Origin: Nematostella vectensis | Taxonomy: Eukaryota > Cnidaria > Anthozoa > Actiniaria > Edwardsiidae | Length of the DNA stretch: 64,000 nucleotides | Direction of reading: 5' to 3' | Assembly: GCF_932526225.1 (NCBI RefSeq) | Contig: NC_064034.1 | Location: forward strand, 7,984,001 to 8,048,000 | Part shown: positions 1 to 11,307 of the stretch, one piece after another | Layout of the letters: each line of letters opens with the position of its first letter | Numbering within the stretch: position 1 is the stretch's first letter | Made by a program: the position numbers and the translations under genes | Notes under the pieces: generated by a model | Told to the model about the DNA's origin: nothing | What the model saw: the letters and a program-made list of their open reading frames with translations, nothing else | Database searches by the model: none

Positions 1-658
1 GCGCCATTAATTTGGAAACATTCTAGAAAGAGACGAGTAGAAAACAAGTTCTTGGCGAATAAGCGATCCATGCGTGGCGTTTTTATCGGTCCAGCGCGCT
101 CGTAAACAACAATGTAGTGAATTATGAAGTAACTCAAATAAATCTCTACGAAAACAGTACGTGCCATGAACAGTCCGTACGAATCAAGACGAAATAATAC
201 AGAGAAATATTGCTCTGGTTTTAATTTTAAAAATATAATAATTTAAAAGCGAAAAAATGTCAAGTTAACTCATAAGGTAAATCGGAATATGCCCGAAAGC
301 GCCAGTGCAACGAATTAATACTAGACAAATTGGCGACTTGTGCTTAATTTAGCGATGATCTGTTCGTTTCCCGCGCAAACGCTCTGACCTAATCCTTCTC
401 ATCAGCAGTGCGAATGCATAATGAGCTGGAGTTTGCCCGGTTTATATACGGCGGGCTGGAGTTACTATTTTTGTCACCACCATATATGGATCGAAAACTA
501 TCAGGGATAGCTTTCACACAGCGACTGTCAGACTTATTGTTTTCTGGACCAATCAGATTTGAGAACGATTTTCCATATGACTATTCGAGTGTAGCGCTAA
601 TTCGAAGCTTGTGCAGCGAAGCGAGTCATGAACTGCAACGTGCATAGCAAGTTTCAAA
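1..658. other. Upstream region of the KLF gene, no supported gene
   Basis: I see no coding exon here. A TATATA run lies at about 442-447, some 215 bases before the KLF start codon at 659, and could be a core promoter, but nothing confirms a transcription start. A 79-codon open frame at 408-647 has no recognisable domain and probably falls in promoter or 5' UTR sequence. Confidence 0.4.
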
Positions 659-1775
<1,117 letters not shown>

Positions 1776-1958
1776 CAAAATTGAACAAAATTATTGTATA
1801 TTTATCCGCGACCTAGGATTAAAGTGCAAACTCGCATTGTATTATCTTGCCCTCTGATCTATCAAAACTCGTTTTGATTAAACCGTTTCCTGGTTCTCAG
1901 ACGGGTAACAAGTCTTTGCATTCAATTGAAAAACATGGAAGCATAGAATAGAATATCT

Positions 1959-1964
1959 AATAAA
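1959..1964 (+). terminator. Candidate KLF polyadenylation signal
   Basis: AATAAA about 185 bases after the KLF stop. A second AATAAA near 2141 is an alternative. No transcript evidence. Confidence 0.4.
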
Positions 1965-1975
1965 AAAAACCTTGA

Positions 1976-4900
1976 TAGGTAATGTATGTAGGAATTTTTT
2001 TTTTGTATGAAGAGACTAAATTGTAAATTGACCTATTGCCGGTTATATCGACCGGTGGATGCAGAATTTGCCCAAGGGCCCAAGATGTATATAAATTAGG
2101 AGTATTTTTATTTTGCTCGAACGAGCGAATTGTTGTTCTGAATAAACCTTCAGAACTTGGAAAATATGTGTTTGTCCTTTTGACCTAATTACATGTCTGT
2201 ACGCGTCATGCAGAGCGTTTGAGATGGAACTATTGGGTGCTAGTGTTTTCGCTTTGTAGCGGGTTTTCCCAGCACAACCGCAGCGCCAAGGAAACATCTT
2301 ACCGTATGCGAGCTGATTTTGAATGCAAGCAAAATGATCATCAAAGCTTTCAGCGGATCAAAACTTACATCTCTGTTAATTGAAATAGTGCATGCATCGA
2401 TGGAAGTATGGAATTTTTCAAATGGAACTTTCTCTAAGACCAAAAGGATGTCACTTGAAAAGAACCTTCCGTGCAAGTCCAGTAGACTGTTTTACCTAGA
2501 TCTTCTTGAATTAACATAAATTTCCTAAACCCTTAATTGAAAAACAGTAATCTTAAAATTGGGCTTTACAATATAAATCACCCTCGTTCCACTAAGAATA
2601 GTTCTCGATTAGGCTATTCACAGTCAATCCCGATAGAAATGTCAACACAACGGCAACATGATTCCAAGAGAACATGATTCGCGATTAGTGTCTCTGGCAT
2701 TTCACCAATGTACACATGCCGTGTTTATTTGATGTAAACAATTGCTTCTTTGCAAGGGACCATTGGCACAATTCTATTTATTGTATACTTTGAGCAGTCA
2801 ATTCATTCGATCATGCGAGTTAAGCTTTTGGACATGGTTTTCTTTAGCGCGATAAAACGCGATGCTACATTTTTGAATATTTACATTACTTATTCATGCA
2901 TTCCTCTGATTCTATCAGATAGTGTGAAGCTACTGACCGACTAAACCTCAAAACATACTCAGCAGGAATCGACTAAATGAAGTTACGGAGGCGTTCAGGC
3001 CAGTGTTTTTAAATCGCCTCGGTGTTTCGCTGCGCGTCGATAGCCTATCTGCTCTAGGTAGTGTCGTTCCCTTCAGTTCAAAGTTCGTGAAAAGTAGAAT
3101 TTGGAAGTTGGAAATCATCTGAAATGATAACTCAATGATAACGAGTTTAACCATCGAAGAGATAGGGCGTTTTAAATATTGCAAGAACATGTAAAACTAG
3201 ACGAAATTATCTAATCTAAGGGGAGAAAGCGCAGCTTTGATATGGAGGCTGGACTTGGGCAGCTTCAAGATAAAAGGAAAATACTATGTTTAGATGTATT
3301 TCCAAATCCCTTGTATAAACTTGAAGCTGTATTATTGACTTTTCAACACATTGAAGTGCATGTGTAAGCCTGCAAATAGGCAGTTCATATTTCCGTTCCT
3401 AAAATATTTGACCGGCCACTGATGCAAATATCATCGGTACAGCCATATCGCAGAGGGGTCCGCGTATTTCAGATATAACAAAAAAAAAATTCACAAAATG
3501 GTTAAAATTCCTAGAGAAGATATTTGTCATAAATACGTAATATTTTTTCTAGGCAGTGAAATACTTCGCGGACAAATTGTGGAAATTTGATCAAGACAAT
3601 GTGCGAAATAATTAAACATCCTTGAAAAATGTACTTTCTTATTATTTCAACCGCATTTTTCCGATTCTAGTATGTGCTAATATTGGCAAATACAACCGCG
3701 TCGCTTCTAGACGTATTTCGTTTATCCGGCGTATATTTTTAGGTAAAATGAAACAATTTCGCACAATCTATTAAAAACTTGTCCCTGGCTCAATCCTGTA
3801 TGGAAAGCCTTTTATATGACTATCTATTGTCTCTGAATACACTCTTACAATAAATCAAGAGGGACGCTTCTTTAAAAATAAGTCTTTCCTGCGGTCGAGA
3901 CATTTTGTGTAATGCGTTAGAACCTTTCAAAGAGTGATTGAGTATTATTAAATGGAAAACAATTAGCATGAAAACATCAAGCAATTGGCCCGCCCGTAGG
4001 TGATGTTACATCAGGGAGCCTTATTCAATGTTTTAGACGTGCCAAAATATTGACAGCCTTTCCCCTTATTTTCTTTTTAATGACAGTCTTTAAAGTCATT
4101 CTTTATTCTGTGTATTTGAAAAGGGAATTTAGGGACGCAATGGGTGTGATATACAAAAGGCCGCGTGTCCCTCCTCGCTGCCAACGGCACACGTGAAACA
4201 ACTACCGGGCAACCCCAGGAAATATCGAATTGAGGGAAAGAATGAGATGCCTACCCAGCAGATTTTTTTTAATTCTTTTAATTGCCTGTTCCCTTCACAA
4301 ATGCTGCTATGTTTTACGTGGCAATGTAGTGAAAGGCGCCAAAGCTGAAGAGGGTGACGGTGTATATACCCCTCCTCCCCCCTCCCCTCCCATGGGGCTA
4401 TATTAATACGACTTGGGGATACCAGAAACTAATACTGAGCCAATTACCGACTCGGAGATCGAAAAACAAAATATGAGCACTAACACATTTAACACATTTC
4501 AAAGATTGTATGAAGAAAATATTAAGGTGATGTCATGACGCCAAGAAAACGATTCGAGCAATCTTAAACTCTTAAAATCTGAAAAGTGAAGTATTTAGCC
4601 CACTACCATTACCACCCCCCCCCCCCCCTTCATCATCCGCTGACAAATTTGCTGGCGCCATCTCTCATTTTCTACTCGGTATGTGCCGCCGACCTTCTGA
4701 CATCGACCATTGACGCTGTTATGTAAAAAAGAAATGAAACTTCATAGCTCCATGCGGTTCCCGACATTTCGCGGTAATTGACTGCTTTGCGACACCTGAT
4801 CATCTAGACTATGACCTAGGCGCATTTCCTTTATGCGTTAGGCAATCAAACATGCTACAAGGTACTTAACAACAGAGACAGAATCATTAGCTTTGAAAAT

Positions 4901-5717
4901 GAATGTGAGCTTTCACTGGGAGCTGGTGGTGTTGCCTTTGCCACAAGAAACCCTCAAAAAACTGTCTTCACATAACAACAAAGGCCAAAGATTTAATAAC
5001 ACATGACTTCGTTACAAATGGGCGACCTGGTCGTGGTTTAACGGCGCCAAGACCTGTGTCTAACTCAGACAAATAAGGCCTTTTTATTATTATTTTTTTT
5101 ATCTAGAGAAACACGTGATCATACAATGTCATATTCGGAGGAGACCGTGCGGTTCTCGGCTGTTCCCAAAATTTATCTACCGCATAATAGTTGTTCGCGG
5201 CCGAAGAAAGAAAGCGCTGGCTTCTCGACTATATATCAATTAATACTGTGTGCTCCTATTTTTGTTCCTTTCTTATGGCCAAGTTTCATCGTTACAAGCC
5301 GCAAAGTAGGTGTGACCATACAGTTTTTTTCAGGTATTGGAGCCTGGATCCTTTAGAAAACGCCGAGTAATTTCGGCTCTAGAGAAATTGTTTTTTTTAC
5401 AAGGCCTATAAAAATAAGCCGAATAATTTTACTTTTGTAAATTCATATATTTCAAGAGTAATAAGCATTTTTACAACTAGATAAGGGCTGTCACAAATCA
5501 TTTCATAAACAAAAGCCTCGCGTGTACAGCGCCAACAACGCTGCTGATTTAGTTGCTCGCCAGCTCTCAATGTTCACCAAGGCAATTCATTACTGAACCT
5601 CATTCATTTACACACCACAGGATTTCCAGTGTTTGAAAACATTTAATAAAACCATGTTTAAACATTTTCGAATAAACCAGCTGGCTGGCTCGCATGTTGA
5701 GAGATGCTAGCAAATCT
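1976..5717. other. Intergenic region without a supported gene
   Basis: About 3.7 kb of AT-rich sequence. Open frames are short (66-84 codons), overlap on opposite strands and show no domain, signal peptide or splice pattern. It contains a C-run at about 4613-4628, another C-rich tract near 4372-4390 and scattered A/T runs. Distal regulatory elements for the KLF gene could be here but I cannot identify any. Confidence 0.5.
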
Positions 5718-5722
5718 CCTTG

Positions 5723-5971
5723 TGAAGAGTGTGTGACGCTGGCCGCTAGGGCCTAGGTCTTATGTAAGACCGCTGACCGGCTCACAAGAGAGCAACCGGC
5801 CATCTTGTTTTGAACATTATTCATGTAAGTCCTACGCGTTCATTTGTTATATCCTAGTTACCGTTATTTGTAATCCTCAGTTTAATTATAATCCTTGATT
5901 TATTGTATTGCCATAGGACTTCCTCATCTTTGTCAATAAAACCAATTGAACATCGAGGAGTATTTTCTTCA
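5723..5971 (+). repeat. 5' LTR
   Basis: Left long terminal repeat, TGAAGAGTG...TTCTTCA. A TATA-like TAATTATA lies at about 5883-5890 and AATAAA at 5935-5940. A start site near 5914-5917, about 27-30 bases after the TATA-like box, would define the start of R. It differs from the 3' LTR by A versus G in the AGCAACCGG/AGCAGCCGG stretch. Confidence 0.93.
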
Positions 5972-5981
5972 TGAGGAAGTC
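5971..5981 (+). promoter_or_regulatory. Putative self-complementary primer-binding site
   Basis: The last LTR base plus the next ten bases read ATGAGGAAGTC. This is the exact reverse complement of GACTTCCTCAT at 5917-5927 inside the LTR, just after the likely transcription start. I do not recognise a match to a common tRNA 3' end. In Tf1 and relatives the first bases of the RNA fold back on such a site to prime minus-strand synthesis; here this is inferred from sequence. Confidence 0.6.
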
Positions 5982-5987
5982 AATATC

Positions 5988-8900
5988 ATGGTGATCGTCG
6001 AATGTTCGGTACCCAACTGTGACTTCAAAACACAGGATGTCTCTGATGCAATCGCCGTAGCGTTACTAAATAACCACGGCCTCGCACATCAAGCACTACA
6101 TCCCGCTCCTACTGCCCCACCGCCGGCCCGAGGCCCGAAACTCGACCGACCCAAAGTGGACATAGGGATCTCTATCGAGGAATGGAACATATTCATGCGC
6201 CGATGGGGGGTTTTCCGTTCTGGATCTGGCATCACTGACGCCCAGGCGCCTTTCCAACTGTTCCAGTGTGCCGGCCCTGACCTCGGGGACAGCCTACTGA
6301 AAGCCAACCCAGGAGCCACCTCGTTGCCCTTGCAAGATTTGTCCGCAGCCATGCGCTCGCTAGCTGTCATTCCTATCGCTACATGCGTCCTCCGTACCGA
6401 GCTGCTCCAGTTAAAACAGGAACGGGACGAAACCTTTCGTGCATTCGCAGCCAGGGTGCGGGGAAAAGCGGAAACGTGCGCATACACAGCAGCATGTGCG
6501 TGTGGCCAACCCGTTGACTACACCGACCACATCATACGCGACGTCCTTTTAAATGGCATTTACGACTCAGACATAAGGCGTGAGACTCTGGGCATTACAG
6601 ATATCTTGACCAACCCGATTAATGACGTCATTGCCTCGGTGGAGAGTAAAGAGATGGCTCGCAACGCCCTACCGTCTTCAACCCTGTCCGCGATGTCGTC
6701 CTTCCAGCGTAACAAAAACACGCCACCCTCAGACCAGTCACCAAGCGCAGCAGAGAAATCCCGACAGGCCTCCTGTCCTGATTGTAAAGTGTCATTTCAC
6801 GTCTTCTCAGAAGGATCTCGGGGCTGGAATTCCAAACCTCATCAGGTATGCATCGATTGCTACAGAGCCCGTAGGCGCAAAAGGCGACAACCAGCCAAAA
6901 GTCAACAGTCCGCCATCGAGTCAGGCCCGATCTCCCAGATCGCATCTCTACAATCCGGAGCCGTACCTCGCTCTCGTGGTAGACCACAGAACGAGCCCGC
7001 CAAACTGGATCACCATATCTTCACCAAGGGGGAGTGGCGACGAGCTCAACTCCGTGATCATCCGCGGACAAACATCACTATATCGCTCGATACTCCATCA
7101 GCTTCGGGAGCCACTTCCCGTCCTCGCGATCACCTCGTAGCTCAGATATCAGCCGTGGCCGACACTGGTGCCCAGTCCGACCTTTGGTCTCTAGAGGAGT
7201 TCCTTGCATGCGGCTTCTCGCGCGATGAACTGCAACCGGTCAACCTCAGCTTGTCGGCCGCCAACCGGTCTCCAATAGCCATCGACGGTGCTTTCTTCGC
7301 TAAACTCTCCACAGCTCCTCCCAACGGTGAGGCCACGTGCTGCCGTTCCATGGTGTACGTGAGCAGCTCAGTCCGAGCTATGTACCTCTCCTATGAGTCC
7401 CTCCTCAACCTCGGTCTCCTATCTACGGACTTCCCGACGAACCCGGTTGGAAGACACGACGGCCGCCGACCTACCCCCCATGGCCGCAGCATACCAGAGC
7501 CGCACTCATCCATCAACGCCACCCGTTCCATCAACGGCGGCTGCACAGCACCAAACACCCCTTCTGATCCGACCTGTCATTGTCCCCAGCGCACGGTGCC
7601 ACCACAACGTCCGTCGGAACTGCCATTCCCCTGCACCCCGGAGAACAATGGCCGCATGAAAGACTGGCTCCTCGAGAGGTATGCCTCCTCGACGTTCAAC
7701 ACCTGCCCCCATCGTGCGCTCCCGTGCATGGACGGACCACCCATCGAGATACATGTAGACCCAGCAGCCACACCCAGAGCGTGCCACACCCCGGCCACCA
7801 TCCCTCTCCACTGGCAGCAAAAGGTATACGACGACCTTCTCCGGGACGAGGCCCTTGGTGTCATCGAACGAGTGCCTTACGGGGAACCTGTCACATGGTG
7901 CCACCGCATGGTTGTGACCCGGAAGCACGACGGCTCACCGCGCCGGACTGTGGATCTCTCGCCACTAAACAAATTCTGCCAGCGCGAGACCTTTGCCATG
8001 GAGTCTCCCTTCCACCTCGCCCGCCGAATTCCGAAGGACACCTGGAAGACAGTCACCGACGCTTGGAACGGCTATCACAGCGTTCCCTTACGCGAGGCAG
8101 ATCGACACCTGACCACTTTCATTACGCCCTTCGGGCGCTGGCGCTACACCAGGGCACCACAAGGATTCCTCTCGTCAGGGGATGGCTACAACCGTCGTTT
8201 CGATGCTATCCTATCAGCCTTTGAGCGCAAAGAGCGGTGTGTGGACGACACGATCCACTATGATACTGACCTAGAACAACACTGGTGGCGATCCATCGAC
8301 TTCCTTACATGCGTAGGCCAGTCCGGTATAGTACTGAACCCCGACAAATTTCAGTTCGCCGAAAAGTGTGTGGACTTCGCCGGCTTTAGGGTGTCCGACT
8401 CAACCATAGAGCCACTCCCTAAGTACCTGGATGCCATCCGTGATTTCCCCACTCCTGAATCGACGACAGACATCAGAAGCTGGTTCGGTCTGGTCAACCA
8501 GGTGGCCAACTACGCCCAATTGCGCGAGACCATGGCGCCGTTTAAGCCATTCCTAAGCCCACGGTGCAAATTCACCTGGTCACCTGACCTGGAGTCTGCC
8601 TTCCAAGAGTCCAAAGAAGCCATAGTGCAGGCAATCCGCGAGGGCGTGGAAATCTACGACATGCAGAGGCGCACCTGCCTTCGCCCCGACTGGTCCCGAA
8701 GAGGTATTGGTTATTTCCTCCTCCAGCAACACTGTAGCTGCCCCTCTGGTATACCTGACTGCTGCCCAGGAGGATGGCGGATCACTCTGGCTGGCTCACG
8801 CTTCCTCTCCCCAGCCGAACAACGTTACGCAGCCATCGAGGGAGAGGCCCTGGCCGTTGCCTGGGGTCTCGAGCAAACCCGGTACTTCACACAGGGTTGC

Positions 8901-10781
8901 GACAACCTTGTGGTAGTCACCGACCACAAGCCTCTAGTCAAAATCTTCGGCGATCGCACCCTCGATGAGATCACCAACTCCCGTCTGTTCAGGTTAAAGC
9001 AGCGTACCCTCCCGTGGCGCTTCACCATCACCCATCGACCGGGAAAAAGTAACCAGGCGGCTGACGCCACATCAAGACACCCATCCCCATCAGGCTCAAC
9101 TAACAGTCTCGCAACTTCAACTCCTAGTGTACCGGACATGGTTGAGTCGGCCCTCATGGCCTCCATCAGGAACGACGTACATGATCTTGGGGCCATCTCG
9201 TGGCCGATCCTCGCACAAGAGACTGCAACGGACCCATGCCTAGGTCACCTCCTACGCCTCATTGAACAAGATATTGTTGTTGACCCTAACGACCCGGCGC
9301 TTTCAAGTCTCGGACATCTCTGTGAGTCGATATATGCACAGGATGGCGTTCTACTACTCAACGACCGTGTGGTTGTGCCCATGTCCCTCCGCAAACGGGT
9401 CCTCCAGCACTTACACGCTGCACATCAAGGAGCCTCTACTATGGAGCAGCAAGCGCGTGCCATTGTCTTCTGGCCGGGGATGTCACGGGACATTCAGGGC
9501 ACCAGAGACGGATGCACAGATTGCAACCGCAACGCCCCGTCACAAGCGGCCACACCGCCCCTCCCGACCTCTCCGCCATCTACCCCGCTCGAGGCTGTCT
9601 ACGCTGACTTCTTCGACTTTGGTGGCCGCCACTACCTAGTTGTCGGAGACCGGCTCTCTGGATGTGTGGAGGTCCTCAGCTCCACCGCAGGTACTGACCT
9701 AGGGGGCTCCGCTGGCCTGGTCCGTCACCTCCGAGCATTCTTCGCCACCTTTGGCGTGCCAACAGAGATATCAAGCGATGGCGGACCAGAGTTCACAGCA
9801 GGCGGCACCGAGACCTTTCTCCGACTTTGGGGGATCAAACACCGCCTGTCTTCTGTCGGCTTCCCACAATCCAACGGGAGAGCAGAAGTGGCAGTCAAAA
9901 CAGCTAAACGTCTCCTGATGTCCAATACTGGTCCTAACGGCAGCCTTGATAACGATCGCTTCCTGCGTGCCATGTTACAGCTACGAAACACACCGGACCG
10001 GGACTGCGACCTTTCACCAGCCCAAATCATATTCGGTCGACCCCTTCGAGACTCCCTCATGTTCGTCAATCGACTAGAGAAGTTCTCTAATCCACACATC
10101 CGACCCCTGTGGCGGCAAGCATGGGCGGCAAAGGAAGATGCCCTTCGGACCCGCATATCACGTACTACCGAATCATTGACGAGCCACTCCAAACCACTTC
10201 GACCTCTGAAGCTAGGTGAAAGGGTCTTCATCCAGAACCAGCAGGGCCCACACCCGAACAAATGGGACCGCTCAGGCATGGTAGTGGAGTCGCCAGGCCA
10301 CGACCAATACAGGATAAAGGTGGATGGCTCAGGACGGTTGACCCTGCGTAATCGTCGGTTCCTTCGTGCATACACCCCGGCCACGCCCACCCCAGACCAC
10401 CAGTACAGGACGCCACCACCTCCACCCAGATCTCCAGAGTGTCAACCCACACTTAACAGCTCACCGTCGCCTCCCACAGGCAGTGGACCATTGACGGGCA
10501 ATCCTCACGTCACCACCCAACTCTCACACGGTAGCCATCCCGTCATACCCACAGAGTGCAACCAGACAGTTCCACCCGCTGAACCCGTCGCTGAAACACC
10601 ACCTACCACTCAAGCCAACAATGACCCTGTATCCTCTTGTATGCCTGACGCCTCATCTCAGGCCCCGCAGCCACTCCCTGAACCTAGAAGGCCAACTCGT
10701 GCGAGAACACGACCAAAACGCTACGAACCAGAGACAGGGAATTGGACAGTAGCAGGAGTCCGCTCGTCTAGCCTTGTATAG
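5988..10781 (+). CDS. Gag-Pol polyprotein of the LTR retrotransposon
   Basis: One open frame of 1,597 codons. ATG 5988 is the first ATG in the long frame, 17 bases after the LTR. Residues 5-33 form a C-x4-C-x18-H-x3-H zinc-finger-like motif. A CxxC...CxxC motif near 270-300 stands where a CCHC knuckle would be expected. Protease: ADTGA at 391-395. Reverse transcriptase: about 590-800, with polymerase Asp pair in C-V-D-D at 751-754. RNase H: Asp901, Glu951 and Asp979, later ADATSRHP. Integrase: an HAAH...CTDC zinc site followed by D1207, D1264 and E1300, with 35 residues between the last two, the canonical D,D-35-E spacing. The C-terminus is Pro-rich and basic. Gag and Pol share a frame without a frameshift or stop, so separate products need proteolysis. 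No env. Large antisense frames inside are shadows. Confidence 0.93.
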   Translation: MVIVECSVPNCDFKTQDVSDAIAVALLNNHGLAHQALHPAPTAPPPARGPKLDRPKVDIGISIEEWNIFMRRWGVFRSGSGITDAQAPFQLFQCAGPDLGDSLLKANPGATSLPLQDLSAAMRSLAVIPIATCVLRTELLQLKQERDETFRAFAARVRGKAETCAYTAACACGQPVDYTDHIIRDVLLNGIYDSDIRRETLGITDILTNPINDVIASVESKEMARNALPSSTLSAMSSFQRNKNTPPSDQSPSAAEKSRQASCPDCKVSFHVFSEGSRGWNSKPHQVCIDCYRARRRKRRQPAKSQQSAIESGPISQIASLQSGAVPRSRGRPQNEPAKLDHHIFTKGEWRRAQLRDHPRTNITISLDTPSASGATSRPRDHLVAQISAVADTGAQSDLWSLEEFLACGFSRDELQPVNLSLSAANRSPIAIDGAFFAKLSTAPPNGEATCCRSMVYVSSSVRAMYLSYESLLNLGLLSTDFPTNPVGRHDGRRPTPHGRSIPEPHSSINATRSINGGCTAPNTPSDPTCHCPQRTVPPQRPSELPFPCTPENNGRMKDWLLERYASSTFNTCPHRALPCMDGPPIEIHVDPAATPRACHTPATIPLHWQQKVYDDLLRDEALGVIERVPYGEPVTWCHRMVVTRKHDGSPRRTVDLSPLNKFCQRETFAMESPFHLARRIPKDTWKTVTDAWNGYHSVPLREADRHLTTFITPFGRWRYTRAPQGFLSSGDGYNRRFDAILSAFERKERCVDDTIHYDTDLEQHWWRSIDFLTCVGQSGIVLNPDKFQFAEKCVDFAGFRVSDSTIEPLPKYLDAIRDFPTPESTTDIRSWFGLVNQVANYAQLRETMAPFKPFLSPRCKFTWSPDLESAFQESKEAIVQAIREGVEIYDMQRRTCLRPDWSRRGIGYFLLQQHCSCPSGIPDCCPGGWRITLAGSRFLSPAEQRYAAIEGEALAVAWGLEQTRYFTQGCDNLVVVTDHKPLVKIFGDRTLDEITNSRLFRLKQRTLPWRFTITHRPGKSNQAADATSRHPSPSGSTNSLATSTPSVPDMVESALMASIRNDVHDLGAISWPILAQETATDPCLGHLLRLIEQDIVVDPNDPALSSLGHLCESIYAQDGVLLLNDRVVVPMSLRKRVLQHLHAAHQGASTMEQQARAIVFWPGMSRDIQGTRDGCTDCNRNAPSQAATPPLPTSPPSTPLEAVYADFFDFGGRHYLVVGDRLSGCVEVLSSTAGTDLGGSAGLVRHLRAFFATFGVPTEISSDGGPEFTAGGTETFLRLWGIKHRLSSVGFPQSNGRAEVAVKTAKRLLMSNTGPNGSLDNDRFLRAMLQLRNTPDRDCDLSPAQIIFGRPLRDSLMFVNRLEKFSNPHIRPLWRQAWAAKEDALRTRISRTTESLTSHSKPLRPLKLGERVFIQNQQGPHPNKWDRSGMVVESPGHDQYRIKVDGSGRLTLRNRRFLRAYTPATPTPDHQYRTPPPPPRSPECQPTLNSSPSPPTGSGPLTGNPHVTTQLSHGSHPVIPTECNQTVPPAEPVAETPPTTQANNDPVSSCMPDASSQAPQPLPEPRRPTRARTRPKRYEPETGNWTVAGVRSSSLV

Positions 10782-10810
10782 ACTCTAGACTTAGTATAGA
10801 CTCACGGACT

Positions 10811-10818
10811 GGGGGGGA
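10811..10818 (+). other. Polypurine tract
   Basis: GGGGGGGA immediately before the 3' LTR, the expected position for the RNase H-resistant primer of plus-strand DNA synthesis. Confidence 0.8.
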
Positions 10819-11067
10819 TGAAGAGTGTGTGACGCTGGCCGCTAGGGCCTAGGTCTTATGTAAGACCGCTGACCGGCTCACAAGAGAGCAGCCGGCCATC
10901 TTGTTTTGAACATTATTCATGTAAGTCCTACGCGTTCATTTGTTATATCCTAGTTACCGTTATTTGTAATCCTCAGTTTAATTATAATCCTTGATTTATT
11001 GTATTGCCATAGGACTTCCTCATCTTTGTCAATAAAACCAATTGAACATCGAGGAGTATTTTCTTCA
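10819..11067 (+). repeat. 3' LTR
   Basis: Right long terminal repeat, 249 bp, matching the left one except for a single A/G difference. Its AATAAA would direct polyadenylation of the genomic RNA. The CCTTG target duplication follows at 11068-11072. Confidence 0.93.
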
Positions 11068-11307
11068 CCTTGCAACTCATGCATTCATGTTTTGTAAACA
11101 GTGTTGCCTCATGGATCTCTTAATTAACGAGCAAGTGAATATAAAAATAAATTATTCTAGGCTTGAAAAGCTGTATATCTTTTTTTCTGAGCATCAAACG
11201 TCGTAGCTTTCAGTTGAGTTTTATATACATGTACTTTTAAGTGCAAAACCAGTTATAACACCCATGGATATTTCGAACCTTTCTAAATAGTTTTTATACA
11301 AATGCTA

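Larger units (their letters stand above)
5723..11067 (+). mobile_element. Complete Ty3/gypsy-type LTR retrotransposon
   Basis: A 5,345-bp element bounded by two 249-bp LTRs (5723-5971 and 10819-11067) that start TG, end CA and differ at one base by my alignment. It is flanked by the 5-bp direct repeat CCTTG (5718-5722 and 11068-11072), the target-site duplication of a retroviral-type integrase. Inside are a primer site directly after the left LTR, one long gag-pol frame, and a G-rich polypurine tract (10811-10818) directly before the right LTR. The coding part is clearly richer in G+C than the AT-rich flanks. I see no envelope gene. Near-identical LTRs and an open frame imply recent insertion and possible activity. 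The domain order, protease, RT, RNase H, then integrase, fits Ty3/gypsy rather than Ty1/copia. Confidence 0.95.

Noticed and set aside
408-647. 79-codon open frame upstream of the KLF gene
   Set aside because: No domain, lies in the expected promoter/5' UTR and ends just before the KLF start; chance frame more likely.
6622-8224. Other long plus-strand frames inside gag-pol (6622-7140, 7580-8224)
   Set aside because: Overlap the real frame and show only codon-shifted Pro/Ser-rich sequence.
9725-10390. 221-codon antisense frame in the retrotransposon
   Set aside because: Opposite strand of the integrase region in GC-rich DNA, where long shadow frames are expected; no motif.
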